Shown piece after piece: positions 53,711 through 63,337 of a DNA stretch of 64,000 nucleotides (within the stretch, counting starts at the first letter, position 1; every line of letters begins with the position of its first letter). A model generated the notes under the pieces. That model worked only from the letters and a program-made list of their open reading frames with translations, ran no database searches and was not told the DNA's origin. Origin of the DNA: Actinoplanes solisilvae (lineage in GTDB: Bacteria; Actinomycetota; Actinomycetes; Mycobacteriales; Micromonosporaceae); the NCBI RefSeq assembly GCF_003999975.1, contig NZ_RJAC01000001.1, forward strand, positions 186,001-250,000, written 5' to 3'. A program made the translations under genes and the position numbers.

Positions 53711-54702
53711 TCCGGCTTCATCTCCCGACCCATCAGCAACTTCACCGCCACGCGCGGGTCCACACCCTCGTGGCACACCCGCTCCACCTGCTCGGTGATC
53801 GGCATCTCGACCCCGTGGGCGCGGGCCAGATCGCGGATCGCCAGGCAGCTCTTCACGCCCTCGGCCGTCTGCCGGGCCGCGGCCTGCGCCTGTTCGAGCG
53901 TCTTACCCAGGCCGAGCTGTTCGCCGAACGTGCGGTTGCGCGACAGTGGCGAGGAGCACGTGGCGACCAGATCGCCGAGCCCGGCCAGGCCGGCGAAGGT
54001 GAGCGGGTCGGCGCCCAGCGCGACACCCAGGCGGGCCGTCTCGGCCAGGCCGCGCGTGATCAGCGACGCCTTGGTGTTGTCGCCCAGCCCCATCGCCGCG
54101 GCCATGCCGTAGGCCAGGGCGATCACGTTCTTGACCGCGCCGCCCAGCTCGCAACCGATGACGTCCTCGCTGGTGTAGGGCCGCATGTAGGGCAGCGCGA
54201 TCGCGTGCTGCACGGCCCGGCAGCGGTCGTGATCGGTGCCGGCCACCACCGTCGCGGCCGGTTGCTCCCCGGCGATCTCGGGGGCCAGGTTGGGGCCCGA
54301 GACGACCACCACGCGGTCGGCGTCGACGTGCGCGGTCTCGACGATGACCTGGCTCATCCGCTTGGTCGTGCCGAGCTCGATGCCCTTCATCAGCGAGACG
54401 ACCGTCGAGCCGGGCTCGAACGCGCCGGCCCACTCGGCGAGGTTGCCGCGCAACGTCTGGGACGGCACGGCGATCGCCACGATCTCGGCGCCCGCCACGG
54501 CCTCGGCGACGTCGCCGGTGGCGGTGATGCGGTCGGGCAGCTTGAGACCGGGCAGCGCGCCCTCGTTGAGGTGGTGGTCGCGGATCGAGGTGACCACCGA
54601 CTCGCGCCGGGCCCACATCGTGACGTCGGCGCCGCCTTCGGCCAGCATCTTGGCGAAGGCCGTGCCCCAGGCGCCGGACCCGATCACCGCGGCGCGGCTC
54701 AT
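53707..54702 (-). CDS. gpsA: Glycerol-3-phosphate dehydrogenase [NAD(P)+]
   Basis: The product has 331 residues. [22 protein letters not shown] is the NAD(P) site. [20 protein letters not shown] and [20 protein letters not shown] (with the catalytic Lys) are family marks. It makes glycerol 3-phosphate for lipids. ATG at 54702 overlaps the plsC stop by ATGA; the open frame farther upstream is antisense to fbiD and is not coding. Confidence 0.97.
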   Translation of the reverse strand: MSRAAVIGSGAWGTAFAKMLAEGGADVTMWARRESVVTSIRDHHLNEGALPGLKLPDRITATGDVAEAVAGAEIVAIAVPSQTLRGNLAEWAGAFEPGSTVVSLMKGIELGTTKRMSQVIVETAHVDADRVVVVSGPNLAPEIAGEQPAATVVAGTDHDRCRAVQHAIALPYMRPYTSEDVIGCELGGAVKNVIALAYGMAAAMGLGDNTKASLITRGLAETARLGVALGADPLTFAGLAGLGDLVATCSSPLSRNRTFGEQLGLGKTLEQAQAAARQTAEGVKSCLAIRDLARAHGVEMPITEQVERVCHEGVDPRVAVKLLMGREMKPE

Positions 54703-55427
54703 TTGACGTCCTCGGTGTTGGTGACCTGCTTGCGCGGGCGGTCGTAGAGGACGGCGGGCGGCTGCTCGCCGCGCAGCTCGCCGACGAGCCCGCTGATGTC
54801 CCGCATGATCGCCTCGGTCATCTGGTCGAGGATCGCCCGCGACGGGGCCGCGCCTGCCCAGCGGCTCAGGTCGACCGGCTTGCCGGAGGTGACCGTCACC
54901 GGCGTACGCCGGAGGCTGAGCTTGCCGGTGCGCGGGTCGAAGATCCGCTCGGCTCCCCAGTTGGCCACCGGGATCACCGGGGCGCCGGTGACCAGGGCCA
55001 GCCGGGCCGCGCCGGTCTTGCCGCGCATGGGCCACAGGTCGGGCTGCTTGGTGGTGGTGCCCTCCGGGTAGATCACCACGACGCCGCCCTGCTGGAGGGC
55101 TTCGATCAGCACGTCGAGGGACTTCACCGCCTCGACACTGCCGCGTTCGACCGGGATCTGCTGGACCTTGCGCAGAAAACCGCCGAGCACCGGCACCTTC
55201 CACAGGCTGGCCTTGCCCAGGAAGCGGGGCCAGCGGCCGAGGCCGTAGATGTAGTGGGCCACGACGAGCGGATCGAAGTGCGAGACGTGGTTGGCGACGA
55301 TGATCACACCACCGGAAGCCGGAATGTTCTCCGTGCTGAGCCAGGTCCGCCTGGTCCAGACCTTCAGCACGGGGATCACCAGCACCGCCGCGAAGCGTCG
55401 CCAGAACCCGAGCCTGCGCTGAGCCAC
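54699..55427 (-). CDS. plsC: 1-acyl-sn-glycerol-3-phosphate acyltransferase
   Basis: The product has 242 residues. [15 protein letters not shown] is the NHx4D motif, and [19 protein letters not shown] the EGT motif. An N-terminal amphipathic segment ([13 protein letters not shown]) holds it at the membrane. It adds the second acyl chain to lysophosphatidate. It stands first in plsC-gpsA-CGL; GTG start. Confidence 0.94.
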   Translation of the reverse strand: MAQRRLGFWRRFAAVLVIPVLKVWTRRTWLSTENIPASGGVIIVANHVSHFDPLVVAHYIYGLGRWPRFLGKASLWKVPVLGGFLRKVQQIPVERGSVEAVKSLDVLIEALQQGGVVVIYPEGTTTKQPDLWPMRGKTGAARLALVTGAPVIPVANWGAERIFDPRTGKLSLRRTPVTVTSGKPVDLSRWAGAAPSRAILDQMTEAIMRDISGLVGELRGEQPPAVLYDRPRKQVTNTEDVK

Positions 55428-55603
55428 GGCTTCCTCCTGCCCTGCTGGGCGGCGTGTCCCCGCCGCCCGATCGTCTTACCTGCGACGAAATCATGCCTGC
55501 TCGAAGCCTGCGGTACCAGGTAGGGGTCCTTACAACCCGGTCGCGCCGGACGATGACAGCCGCACACGGGGGAGGCCGGGACAGGCCTATTAGGCTCAGT
55601 CGG

Positions 55604-56251
55604 ATGGAGCGGGACTGGGTGGCGGTGATGCCGGTCAAGCGGCTGGGTGCCGCGAAGAGCCGGCTGCGGGGCGCGGTTCCGGCCGCCCATCACCGTGATC
55701 TCGCGCTGGCGATGGTGCGCGACACCGTCACCGCGGTGCTGGCCTCCTCGGCGGTGGCCGAGTTGCTGGTCGTGACCGATGACCCGGTGGCCGCGGGGGC
55801 GGTCACGGCCCTGGGTGCCCGGGTGGTGCCCGACCTGCCCGACGCGGGGCTGAACGACGCGATGCGCCACGGCGCCGACGTGGTGGCCGGCCCGGCCCGC
55901 TACCGCGCGGTGCTCGCCGGCGACCTGCCCGCGCTGCGGCCCGAGCAGCTCGACGCGGCGCTGGCCGCCGCCCGCCCGGGCCGCGCGTTCGTGGCCGATG
56001 CGGCCGGCAGCGGCACGGTGCTGCTCGCCGTCGCCCCCGGCGAGCCCCTCGACCCGCGGTTCGGCCTGGGCTCGGCGGCGGCGCACGCGGCCTCCGGCGC
56101 CCGCCCGCTCGAGGGCGACTGGCCCGGCCTGCGGCAAGATGTCGACACCCCGGCCGACCTGGCGACGGTGCTTGGCCTGGGCGCCGGCGCGCACACCTGC
56201 GCCCTGCTGCGTGATCTGGGACTCAAGGTGGCCTGCGTCTCGGCCGCCTGA
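55604..56251 (+). CDS. fbiD: Guanylyltransferase of coenzyme F420 synthesis (CofC/FbiD)
   Basis: The product has 215 residues. [19 protein letters not shown] is the nucleotide loop with the two basic residues typical of Cof[21 protein letters not shown] lies in the middle, [14 protein letters not shown] is the metal-binding Asp region, and [10 protein letters not shown]. In actinobacteria this enzyme makes the phosphoenolpyruvyl-diphospho-guanosine (or lactate form) used by FbiA. The earlier part of the open frame (from 55454) is not family-like. It faces plsC divergently. Confidence 0.93.
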   Translation: MERDWVAVMPVKRLGAAKSRLRGAVPAAHHRDLALAMVRDTVTAVLASSAVAELLVVTDDPVAAGAVTALGARVVPDLPDAGLNDAMRHGADVVAGPARYRAVLAGDLPALRPEQLDAALAAARPGRAFVADAAGSGTVLLAVAPGEPLDPRFGLGSAAAHAASGARPLEGDWPGLRQDVDTPADLATVLGLGAGAHTCALLRDLGLKVACVSAA

Positions 56252-56268
56252 CCGGTAGCGTCGTGGCC

Positions 56269-56466
56269 ATGCAGGGCACGATCGCGACCTTCGACCAATC
56301 CTCCCGCAGCGGCACTCTGCTGCTCGACGACGGCACTGAGCTGGCCTTCGACGCTCCCGCCTTCGACGGCTCGGGGCTGCGGAAACTCCGGCTCGGCCAG
56401 CGGGTCGACGTCGACGCCGGGCCCGACGGCAGCGTCCGTCAGGTGAGAATGCCCGGGGTCGACTGA
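56269..56466 (+). CDS. Cold-shock/OB-fold-like small protein
   Basis: The product has 65 residues from the ATG at 56269 (or 67 from the GTG at 56263): MQGTIATFDQSSRSGTLLLD aligns with the front of cold-shock proteins (GTVKWFNxxxGFGFI), then a Val-rich end. The aromatic RNA-binding pair is reduced: TF is kept and GTLLL replaces GFGFI, so nucleic-acid binding may be weak. It is 17 bases after fbiD and about 55 before ppk. Confidence 0.7.
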   Translation: MQGTIATFDQSSRSGTLLLDDGTELAFDAPAFDGSGLRKLRLGQRVDVDAGPDGSVRQVRMPGVD

Positions 56467-56469
56467 AAC

Positions 56470-56502
56470 GTTGGATGTTTGTTCGTTTCACGTTCCGTGG
56501 AA
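56470..56502 (+). promoter_or_regulatory. PHO-box-like direct repeats before ppk
   Basis: Three 11-base units in a row, GTTGGATGTTT, GTTCGTTTCAC and GTTCCGTGGAA, begin with GTT, and the last two with GTTC. Streptomyces PhoP binds direct repeats with an 11-base period near GTTCACC. They lie 18 bases before the ppk start at 56521. Confidence 0.4.
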
Positions 56503-56520
56503 AGCGGCAATGATGGTGCG

Positions 56521-58782
56521 ATGCAGATCTCGCCCCGGACCCCGGAGACCCGTCGGCGTGGACCGAACGGCCGCTTTGTGCCCCGCAGGACCGAGGCCGA
56601 ACCGGTGCCCGCGAGCGAGATCCTGCAGGCCGCACCGGACGATCCGACTACGACGGAGCAAGTGGTGACAGCCAGCATCGAGACCCCAGACCTTTCCGAA
56701 CCGCTGGAGCCTGAGCTGCCCGAGGACCGGTTCCTCAACCGCGAGCTGTCCTGGCTCGACTTCAACGCGCGCGTCCTGACGCTGGCGGAGGACCCGGAGA
56801 CCGCCCTGCTGGAACGAGCCAAGTTCCTGGCCATCTTCGCCAGCAACCTGGACGAGTTCTACATGGTGCGGGTGGCCGGGTTGAAGAGACGGCTGAGCGC
56901 GGGCCTGCCCATGCGTGGTGGCGACCGGTCCTCGCTGCGCAACCAGCTCGAGATGATCTCGCAGCGCACGGCCGACCTGGTGACCCGTCACTCCGGCTGC
57001 TTCGCCGACGAGGTTCGCCCCAAGCTGTCGGCCGAGGGCATCGAGATCGTCCGCTGGGCCGATCTGGACGCTCCCGAGCGCGAGCGGCTGCGCACCTACT
57101 TCCGCGAGCAGGTCTTCCCCGTGCTGACCCCGCTGGCCGTCGACCCCGCGCACCCCTTCCCGTACATCTCGAACCGCTCCTTGAACCTCGCGGTCGTGCT
57201 GCGGGAGCCGGATGACAGCGGCAGCGAGTTGTTCGCCCGCATCAAGGTCCCCAACAACGTGCCCCGGTTCGTGACCGTGCAGAACGACAGCCGGGCCGCA
57301 CGTTTCCTGCCCGTCGAGGAACTCATCGCGGCCTACCTCGACCAGCTCTTCCCGGGCATGCAGCTGCAGGAATGGCACCTGTTCCGGGTCACCCGCAACG
57401 CCGAGCTCGAGGTCGACGAGGACCGCGACGAAGACCTGCTGCAGGCCCTCGAGCGCGAGCTGGCGCAGCGCCGCTTCGGTCCACCGGTGCGCCTCGAGGT
57501 GGCCGCCTCGATCAGCGATCACGTGCTCGACCTGCTCGTCCGCGAGCTCGACGTGGTCGACTCCGATGTGCAGCGGGTGCCGGGCCTGCTCGATATGTCG
57601 GCGCTGTGGCAGGTGTTCGGCGAGGTCGACCGAGATGACCTCAAGGACCGCCCTTTCGTACCGTCGACCCATCCGCAGCTGGCGGACGGGGAGGTGCCCC
57701 GCAGCGTCTTCAACCGTCTCCGTGACGGCGACATCCTCGTTCACCACCCCTACCACTCGTTCTCGACGAGCGTGCAACGCTTCATCGAGCAGGCCGCGGC
57801 CGACCCCAACGTGCTGGCCATCAAGCAGACGCTCTACCGCACCTCGGGCGACTCCCCGATCGTCGACGCCCTGGTCGACGCGGCCGCCGCCGGCAAGCAG
57901 GTGGTGGTGCTGGTCGAGGTGAAGGCGCGCTTCGACGAGGTCGCCAACATCGCCTGGGCGCGCACGCTCGAGCGGGCCGGCTGCCACGTCGTCTACGGCC
58001 TGGTGGGTCTCAAGACGCACTGCAAGACCTCGCTGGTGGTGCGGCAGGAGGGCAACCAGATCCGCCGCTACTGCCACATCGGCACCGGCAACTACCACCC
58101 CAAGACCGCCCGGCTCTACGAGGACTTCGGCATGCTCACCGCCGATCCCGAGGTCGGCGCCGACGTCACTGACCTGTTCAACGTCCTCACCGGCTACAGC
58201 CGCCAGCGGTCCTACCGCCGGCTGCTCGTCGCGCCCCACGGCGTGCGGTCCGGCCTGATCGAGCGCATCGAGGAGCAGGCCCGCATCGCCCGCGAGGGCG
58301 GCGAGGCGCTCGTGCAGTTCAAGGTGAACTCGCTGGTCGACGAGGAGACGATCGACGCCCTCTACCGCGCCTCGCGCGACGGTGTGAAGGTCGACCTCGT
58401 CATCCGCGGGATGTGCGCGCTGCGGCCCGGCGTGCCCGGCCTGTCGGACAACATCCGGGTCCGGTCGATCGTCGGCCGCTTCCTGGAGCACTCGCGGGTG
58501 TTCCGGTTCGGGGTCGGCGACGACGCCGAATACTGGATCGGCTCGGCCGACCTGATGCACCGCAACCTCGACCGCCGCGTCGAGGCGCTGGTGCGGGTCA
58601 CCCTGCCCGCCGGCCGCGAGGAGCTGCGCTACGTGCTCGAGCTGTCGATGAGCGACGGCACCGAGGGCTTCGACCTCGCCGGCGACGGCACCTGGCACCG
58701 CCACCCGGCCAACCTCACCGACCCGCACGTCCACCTGCAGGAGGCGCTGCTGCGCCGGGTCGCCAGCAAGGCGGCCAAGTGA
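56521..58782 (+). CDS. ppk: Polyphosphate kinase
   Basis: The product has 753 residues. The first 65 or so are a Pro/Glu/Thr-rich extension ([20 protein letters not shown]) that the family core lacks; then [18 protein letters not shown] opens the true domain. [11 protein letters not shown] and [16 protein letters not shown] hold the two catalytic His. It builds and breaks down polyphosphate. GTGA overlap joins it to the MutT1-like gene. A codon at 56479 would put the start within the PHO-like repeats and is less likely. Confidence 0.95.
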   Translation: MQISPRTPETRRRGPNGRFVPRRTEAEPVPASEILQAAPDDPTTTEQVVTASIETPDLSEPLEPELPEDRFLNRELSWLDFNARVLTLAEDPETALLERAKFLAIFASNLDEFYMVRVAGLKRRLSAGLPMRGGDRSSLRNQLEMISQRTADLVTRHSGCFADEVRPKLSAEGIEIVRWADLDAPERERLRTYFREQVFPVLTPLAVDPAHPFPYISNRSLNLAVVLREPDDSGSELFARIKVPNNVPRFVTVQNDSRAARFLPVEELIAAYLDQLFPGMQLQEWHLFRVTRNAELEVDEDRDEDLLQALERELAQRRFGPPVRLEVAASISDHVLDLLVRELDVVDSDVQRVPGLLDMSALWQVFGEVDRDDLKDRPFVPSTHPQLADGEVPRSVFNRLRDGDILVHHPYHSFSTSVQRFIEQAAADPNVLAIKQTLYRTSGDSPIVDALVDAAAAGKQVVVLVEVKARFDEVANIAWARTLERAGCHVVYGLVGLKTHCKTSLVVRQEGNQIRRYCHIGTGNYHPKTARLYEDFGMLTADPEVGADVTDLFNVLTGYSRQRSYRRLLVAPHGVRSGLIERIEEQARIAREGGEALVQFKVNSLVDEETIDALYRASRDGVKVDLVIRGMCALRPGVPGLSDNIRVRSIVGRFLEHSRVFRFGVGDDAEYWIGSADLMHRNLDRRVEALVRVTLPAGREELRYVLELSMSDGTEGFDLAGDGTWHRHPANLTDPHVHLQEALLRRVASKAAK

Positions 58783-59651
58783 CCGGCCCGGTGCGCGCGG
58801 CCGGCGGCGTGCTCGTGCGCGACGGCAAGGTCTGTCTCGTGCACCGCCCGCGCTACGACGACTGGACGCTGCCCAAGGGCCACCTCCACCACGACGAGCA
58901 CCCGATCGTGGGCGCCGCCCGCGAGGTGCTGGAGGAGACGGGCTGGCCGGGCCGCGTACGGCTGGCTCTGCCCTCCATCTCCTACCCGCTGCCCGACGGC
59001 CGGCTCAAGACCGTCGACTACTGGCTGATGGAGGCGGCCGGCGAGGGCGGCCCGGTGAACGACACCGACGAGGTCGACCGCGTCGAGTGGCTGTCGTTCG
59101 CCGAGGCGGCCGAACGGGTCAGCTACGACGACGAGCGATCAGTCCTCGAGCACGCGGCCGCGCTGCCCCCGATCACCTCGGTGGTGGTGCTGGTGCGGCA
59201 CGCGCACGCCGGCGAGCGCAAGAAGTGGACCGGCAACGACGCGCTGCGCCCGATCGACCCGACGGGCGAGCAGGAGGCCGAGCGGTTCGCCGCCCTCTGC
59301 GGTCCGATCGGGCCGGAACGTCTCTTCGCCGCTACGCCGTTGCGCTGCAAGCAGACCCTGGAGCCGCTCGCGGCCACCCTGGGCGGGGCGCCCATCGTGG
59401 TCGACGGCGCCTTCGCCGAGCCGGCCGACGCCGACGAGGCGCCCGCCAAGGCCAAACTGTCGGCCGAGCGCCTGCTCGACCTGCGCGACGGCGGCGGGGT
59501 GCCGGCGATCTGCAGCCAGGGCAAGATAATCCCGCACCTGCTGGCCACCCTGCTCGACGAGGACGACGCCGAGCCCTACAAGACCGCCAAGGGCGACAGC
59601 TGGCTGCTCACCTGGTGCGGCGAGCGGCTGCTCGCTCCGACCCCGCTCTGA
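58779..59651 (+). CDS. MutT1-like NUDIX and phosphatase fusion
   Basis: The product has 290 residues. Residues 1-140: NUDIX domain with [23 protein letters not shown] as the NUDIX box. Residues 145-290: histidine phosphatase domain with [18 protein letters not shown] (RHG-type motif). The layout is that of mycobacterial MutT1, which cleans 8-oxo-dGTP and diadenosine polyphosphates. GTG at 58779 overlaps ppk by GTGA. The end runs under a convergent membrane-protein gene by 44 bases. Confidence 0.93.
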   Translation: MTGPVRAAGGVLVRDGKVCLVHRPRYDDWTLPKGHLHHDEHPIVGAAREVLEETGWPGRVRLALPSISYPLPDGRLKTVDYWLMEAAGEGGPVNDTDEVDRVEWLSFAEAAERVSYDDERSVLEHAAALPPITSVVVLVRHAHAGERKKWTGNDALRPIDPTGEQEAERFAALCGPIGPERLFAATPLRCKQTLEPLAATLGGAPIVVDGAFAEPADADEAPAKAKLSAERLLDLRDGGGVPAICSQGKIIPHLLATLLDEDDAEPYKTAKGDSWLLTWCGERLLAPTPL

Positions 59652-60045
59652 CGGCCGTACGCGGTGCGGGCCGCGCGTCGGCCCGCCAATAGCCCTGCAG
59701 GTCCTCGGTGAGCCAGCGGGCCCGCCACAGCTCGTCCTCGCGTGGCTCCCAGTCGCGCAGCGGCAGCAACGAGACCCGCCAGCCGAGCACACAGACGAGA
59801 TACCAGTTGTAGAGCGGGATGAGGCCCAGCCAGGCGTCCCGGGGCCGGTAGGACGCCCAGGGCGCCAGCAGGCGTACGGCCAGGGCCGCCCAGCCACAGG
59901 TGACCAGCCAGTCGAGCAGGGGCGAGCCGGTCCACCGCTCGGCCAGCTCACCGAGCGTCCACCCCGGCACGACGGCCGCGGCGAACACCAGCGTGGCGAT
60001 CAGCGACCGGCCGACCAGCCCTCGCGGAGATGCACTGCGCTCCAT
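59608..60045 (-). CDS. Small membrane protein of unknown function
   Basis: The product has 145 residues from the ATG at 60045. Two hydrophobic segments (LIATLVFAAAVVPGWTLGEL and LVTCGWAALAVRLLAPW) are followed by WLGLIPLYNWYLVCVLGWR, a third. The cytoplasmic tail is basic. It resembles no family I can name. It ends 44 bases inside the convergent MutT1-like gene, so the true stop is shared territory. Confidence 0.6.
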   Translation of the reverse strand: MERSASPRGLVGRSLIATLVFAAAVVPGWTLGELAERWTGSPLLDWLVTCGWAALAVRLLAPWASYRPRDAWLGLIPLYNWYLVCVLGWRVSLLPLRDWEPREDELWRARWLTEDLQGYWRADARPAPRTAVRAGSERAAARRTR

Positions 60046-60091
60046 GCCCGCGACGGTAGGCCTGAGGCCGCGCTCACGACCCGCACACACG

Positions 60092-60122
60092 AAAGGCGTC
60101 CACCGTTAGGGTGGACGCCTTT
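60092..60122 (-). terminator. Intrinsic terminator downstream of hup
   Basis: AAAGGCGTCCACC and GGTGGACGCCTTT form a perfect 13-base stem with a GTTAG loop (plus-strand reading); on the minus strand the stem ends in TTTC. It ends hup and also lies upstream of the convergent-side small membrane gene. Confidence 0.85.
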
Positions 60123-60150
60123 CCGTCGTGCCTGGTGCGTTCCGCCAGGG

Positions 60151-61008
60151 TCAGCGGGTCTTGCGCGCGGTGCTCGTGGCCCGGGCGCGCGCCGGGGTCG
60201 CGGCCGTGGCCGCTGTGGTCGTCTTGCGGGCGGTCGTCTTCTTGGCGGCCGCCGTCTTGGTGGCGGTCTTGGCCGGAGCAGCCTTGGTCGCAGCCGTCTT
60301 CTTGGCCGCCGTCGCCTTGGTCGCGGTGGCCTTGGTGGCGGTGGCCTTGGCCGCCGTCGACTTGGCCGGGGCGGCCTTGGTAGCCGTCTTCTTGGCCGCC
60401 GTCGCCTTGGTGGCGGTGGCCTTGGTGGCCGTCGCCTTCGTGGCCGTCGACTTGGCCGCGGTGGCCTTCGTCGCGGTCGTCTTCTTCGCCGCAGTCGCCT
60501 TCGACACGGTGGCCTTGGTGGCCGTCGACTTGGCCGGAGCGGCCTTCGTCGCGGTCGTCTTCTTCGCGGCCGTCGCCTTGGTGGCGGTGGCCTTGGTCGC
60601 GGTCGACTTGGCCGGAGCGGCCTTCGTCGCGGTCGTCTTCTTGGCCGCGGTCGCCTTGGTGGCGGTCGTGGCCTTGGCCGTTGTGGCCTTGGTCGCAGCA
60701 GTCTTCTTCGCCGGGGCGGCGGCCTTGGCGACCTTTCCGCTCGCGACCATCTCGCGGAAGGCAGTGCCGGGCTTGAACGCCGGCACCGACGTTTTCTTCA
60801 CTTTCACCGGCTCGCCTGTCCGCGGATTACGGGCGGTCCGCGCGTTGCGTGCCCGCTTCTCGAAGACGCCGAAGCCGGTGATGGCAACCCGGTCGCCCTT
60901 GGTGACTGCGTTCTCCACCTCGCTGATGACCGCGTCCAGAGCGGCAGTTGCCGTCTTGCGGTCCCCCAGTCGGGCTGCGAGCGCCTCGATGAGCTCGGCC
61001 TTGTTCAC
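60151..61008 (-). CDS. hup: HU-type DNA-binding protein with long Lys/Ala/Thr tail
   Basis: The product has 285 residues from the GTG at 61008 (GGGAGG before it). Residues 1-95 are a normal HU domain (NKAELIEALAARLGDRKTAT and GFGVFEKRARNARTARNPRTG). Residues about 108-285 are a tail of units like KATATKATAAKKTTATKAAP, lysine every three to four residues. This is the actinobacterial HupB/HupS design, where the H1-like tail compacts DNA and is acetylated. The tail is at the long end of what is usual. In-frame codons upstream are not conserved. Confidence 0.97.
   Translation of the reverse strand: MNKAELIEALAARLGDRKTATAALDAVISEVENAVTKGDRVAITGFGVFEKRARNARTARNPRTGEPVKVKKTSVPAFKPGTAFREMVASGKVAKAAAPAKKTAATKATTAKATTATKATAAKKTTATKAAPAKSTATKATATKATAAKKTTATKAAPAKSTATKATVSKATAAKKTTATKATAAKSTATKATATKATATKATAAKKTATKAAPAKSTAAKATATKATATKATAAKKTAATKAAPAKTATKTAAAKKTTARKTTTAATAATPARARATSTARKTR
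60215..60730 (-). repeat. Coding repeats of the hup tail
   Basis: Short repeats of 15-30 bases built on GCCTTGGT and GCCGTC blocks fill the 3' two-thirds of hup and code for Lys/Ala/Thr-rich units. Copies differ mainly in third positions, so the protein repeat is under selection. Confidence 0.85.
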
Positions 61009-61182
61009 GGTTTTCCTCCCGAACGTGAGAACTGATGCCTGATCCCGACCTACCTCAACTGCGGGTCTTCGCGTCACGAACAAGCATCACTGGCCCATTG
61101 CGAGCCATTCTGCGCGCACCGTATGCCCTCTGACCAGCGGACACAAACATTAGTGTCAAAAAAACCCTTGTGTTGCAACGAA
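61009..61182 (-). promoter_or_regulatory. AT-richer promoter region of hup
   Basis: The minus strand has a run of seven T then GACACTAATG, giving TTTGACA near 61154-61160, a candidate -35 element; a matching -10 is not clear. The area is the AT-richest near this locus. Confidence 0.35.
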
Positions 61183-61214
61183 TTCGCCCCCACCGGGGAT
61201 CCGATGGGGGCGAA
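61183..61214 (-). terminator. Stem-loop after leuD
   Basis: TTCGCCCCCA and TGGGGGCGAA (61183-61192, 61205-61214) form a 10-base stem just beyond the leuD stop. No T-run follows at once on the minus strand. Confidence 0.6.
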
Positions 61215-61242
61215 AGGCGTGATCCGGCTTGGAAATCGAGCC

Positions 61243-61830
61243 TCAGGCAACGACCGGCTTGAAGGCCGGACGGCTCTTCTCGAAGGCCGTGATGGCGTCC
61301 GCGTGGCGCAGGGTCAGTCCGATGTCGTCCAGGCCCTCCATCAGCCGCCAACGGCTGAAATCGTCGATCGGGAAGGACCAGGAAGCGTCGTCGGCGACCA
61401 CCCGGCGGCCTTCGAGATCAACCGTGATCCGCTTTTCCGGCTCGCTTTCGGCGAGGTCCCAGAGAGCCTCCACAGCCTTCTGGTCGAGCTGCACCGGCAG
61501 CAGACCTTCCTTGAGCGCGTTGCCCCGGAAAATGTCGCCGAAGCGGGCCGCGATGACCACCTTGAAGCCCCAGTCGCGCAGTGCCCAGACGGCGTGCTGG
61601 CGAGACGATCCGGTGCCGAAATTGGGTCCGGCGACCAGGATCGTGGAGCCCGAGTGGGCCTGATTGTTGAGCACGAAACCGGGGTCGTCGCGCCAGGCGC
61701 TGAACAAACCGTCCTCGAATCCGGTGCGTGTGACACGCTTCAGATAGACGGCCGGAATGATCTGATCGGTGTCCACATCAGAACGGCGCAGCGGCATGAC
61801 CTTGCCGCTGTGGGTCACGAACTTGTCCAT
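61243..61830 (-). CDS. leuD: 3-isopropylmalate dehydratase small subunit
   Basis: The product has 195 residues. [14 protein letters not shown] and [20 protein letters not shown] (the swivel-domain loop) are family marks. With LeuC it forms the isomerase of leucine synthesis. It lies 18 bases after leuC. Confidence 0.97.
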   Translation of the reverse strand: MDKFVTHSGKVMPLRRSDVDTDQIIPAVYLKRVTRTGFEDGLFSAWRDDPGFVLNNQAHSGSTILVAGPNFGTGSSRQHAVWALRDWGFKVVIAARFGDIFRGNALKEGLLPVQLDQKAVEALWDLAESEPEKRITVDLEGRRVVADDASWSFPIDDFSRWRLMEGLDDIGLTLRHADAITAFEKSRPAFKPVVA

Positions 61831-61848
61831 CAGGAGTCTCTCCCGGCT

Positions 61849-63288
61849 CTACAGATCGGCGGGGGCGGCCAGCCGGCCGACCACGGCGGTGGCCGCGGCG
61901 ACCTGGGGCGAGACCAGGTGCGTACGCCCGCCCTTGCCCTGCCGGCCCTCGAAGTTGCGGTTGGAGGTCGAGGCGGCGCGCTGGCCGGGGCTGAGGGTGT
62001 CGGGGTTCATGCCCAGGCACATGGAACAGCCCGCGAACCGCCACTCGGCGCCCGCCTCGGTGAAGACCTTGTCGAGCCCCTCGGCCTCGGCCGCCTCGCG
62101 CACCTTGTAGGAGCCCGGGACGATCATCATGCGGACGCCCTCGTGCACCTTGTGGCCCCGGATCACGTCGGCCGCGGCCCGCAGGTCCTCCAGCCGGCCG
62201 TTGGTGCAGGAGCCGACGAAGACCACATCGACCGGCACGTCCCTGAACGGGGTCCCCGGTGTGAGGTCCATGTATTCCAGAGCCCGGCGGGCGGCGCCGC
62301 GGTCGGTCTCCTCGATGAACTCCTCGGGGTCGGGCACCACGCTGTCGAGCGGCGCACCCTGGCCCGGGTTGGTGCCCCAGGTGATGAAGGGACTGATCGC
62401 GGCGGCGTCGACGACGATTTCAGTGTCGTACTCGGCGCCCTCGTCGGTCACGAGCGTCTTCCAGTACGCCACGGCGGCGTCCCACTGCTCACCCTGGGGC
62501 GCGTGCTCGCGGCCCTTCAGGTAGTCGAACGTGGTCTCGTCCGGCGCGATCATGCCGGCCTTGGCACCCCACTCGATGCTCATGTTGCAGATGGTCATCC
62601 GGCCCTCCATGGAGAGCTTGCGGATGGCCTCGCCGCGGTATTCGACGATGTGGCCGTTGCCGCCACCGGTGCCGGTCTGGGTGATGAGCGCGAGGATCAG
62701 GTCTTTGGCGCTCACACCGGGACGCAGCTCACCGACCACGGTGACCGCCATCGTCTTCGGCTTCGACTGCGGCAGCGTCTGGGTGGCCAGCACGTGCTCG
62801 ACCTCGCTGGTGCCGATGCCGAAGGCCAGGGCCCCGAACGCGCCGTGGGTCGCGGTGTGCGAGTCACCACAGACGATCGTCATGCCCGGCTGGGTCAGGC
62901 CCAGCTGGGGGCCGATGACGTGGACGATGCCCTGGTTGACGTCGCCCAGCGGGCGGATCTGGACACCGAACTCGGCACAGTTCTTGCGCAAGGTCTCGAT
63001 CTGCGTGCGCGACGTGGTGTCGGCGATCGTGAGCAGCTCGCCGCGCCGGGTGTTGAACGCCGGGTCGGCATAGCCGGTCGGCGTGTTGTGGTCCTCGGTC
63101 GCGAGCGTGAGATCGGTGCGGCGTACGCCGCGGCCGGCCAGGCGCAGTCCGTCGAAGGCCTGCGGGCTGGTCACCTCGTGCAGCAGGTGCAGGTCGATGT
63201 AGAGCAGATCAGGCTCACCCTCGGCGGCACGCACGACGTGGTCGTCCCAGACCTTTTCGGCCAGGGTCCTCGGAGTGACTCCCACCAT
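61849..63288 (-). CDS. leuC: 3-isopropylmalate dehydratase large subunit
   Basis: The product has 479 residues. [18 protein letters not shown] (first Cys of the 4Fe-4S cluster, near 359) and [12 protein letters not shown] (other two Cys) identify it; [18 protein letters not shown] is the aconitase-family helix. It forms the active enzyme with LeuD. It starts 49 bases from the divergent IclR gene, which is expected to control it. Confidence 0.97.
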   Translation of the reverse strand: MVGVTPRTLAEKVWDDHVVRAAEGEPDLLYIDLHLLHEVTSPQAFDGLRLAGRGVRRTDLTLATEDHNTPTGYADPAFNTRRGELLTIADTTSRTQIETLRKNCAEFGVQIRPLGDVNQGIVHVIGPQLGLTQPGMTIVCGDSHTATHGAFGALAFGIGTSEVEHVLATQTLPQSKPKTMAVTVVGELRPGVSAKDLILALITQTGTGGGNGHIVEYRGEAIRKLSMEGRMTICNMSIEWGAKAGMIAPDETTFDYLKGREHAPQGEQWDAAVAYWKTLVTDEGAEYDTEIVVDAAAISPFITWGTNPGQGAPLDSVVPDPEEFIEETDRGAARRALEYMDLTPGTPFRDVPVDVVFVGSCTNGRLEDLRAAADVIRGHKVHEGVRMMIVPGSYKVREAAEAEGLDKVFTEAGAEWRFAGCSMCLGMNPDTLSPGQRAASTSNRNFEGRQGKGGRTHLVSPQVAAATAVVGRLAAPADL

Positions 63289-63292
63289 CTGG

Positions 63293-63317
63293 ACATCCTA
63301 AATTCTGGGAGGTATGT
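63293..63317. promoter_or_regulatory. Divergent leuC/IclR control site
   Basis: ACATCCTAAATTCTGGGAGG, running on to TATGT, is an imperfect palindrome (ACAT/ATGT ends) between the divergent starts. TAAATT inside could be a -10 element for the regulator. NdgR/LtbR proteins bind this gap in relatives. Confidence 0.4.
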
Positions 63318-63337
63318 TTCGGCTTGTGGGACACAGT

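Noticed and set aside
53711..55638. A 643-residue frame that includes gpsA
   Set aside because: Only the part from 54702 on is GpsA; the rest is antisense to fbiD or a shadow of plsC.
60215..60730. Possible CRISPR or satellite array
   Set aside because: The repeats code for the Lys-rich HU tail and stay in frame.
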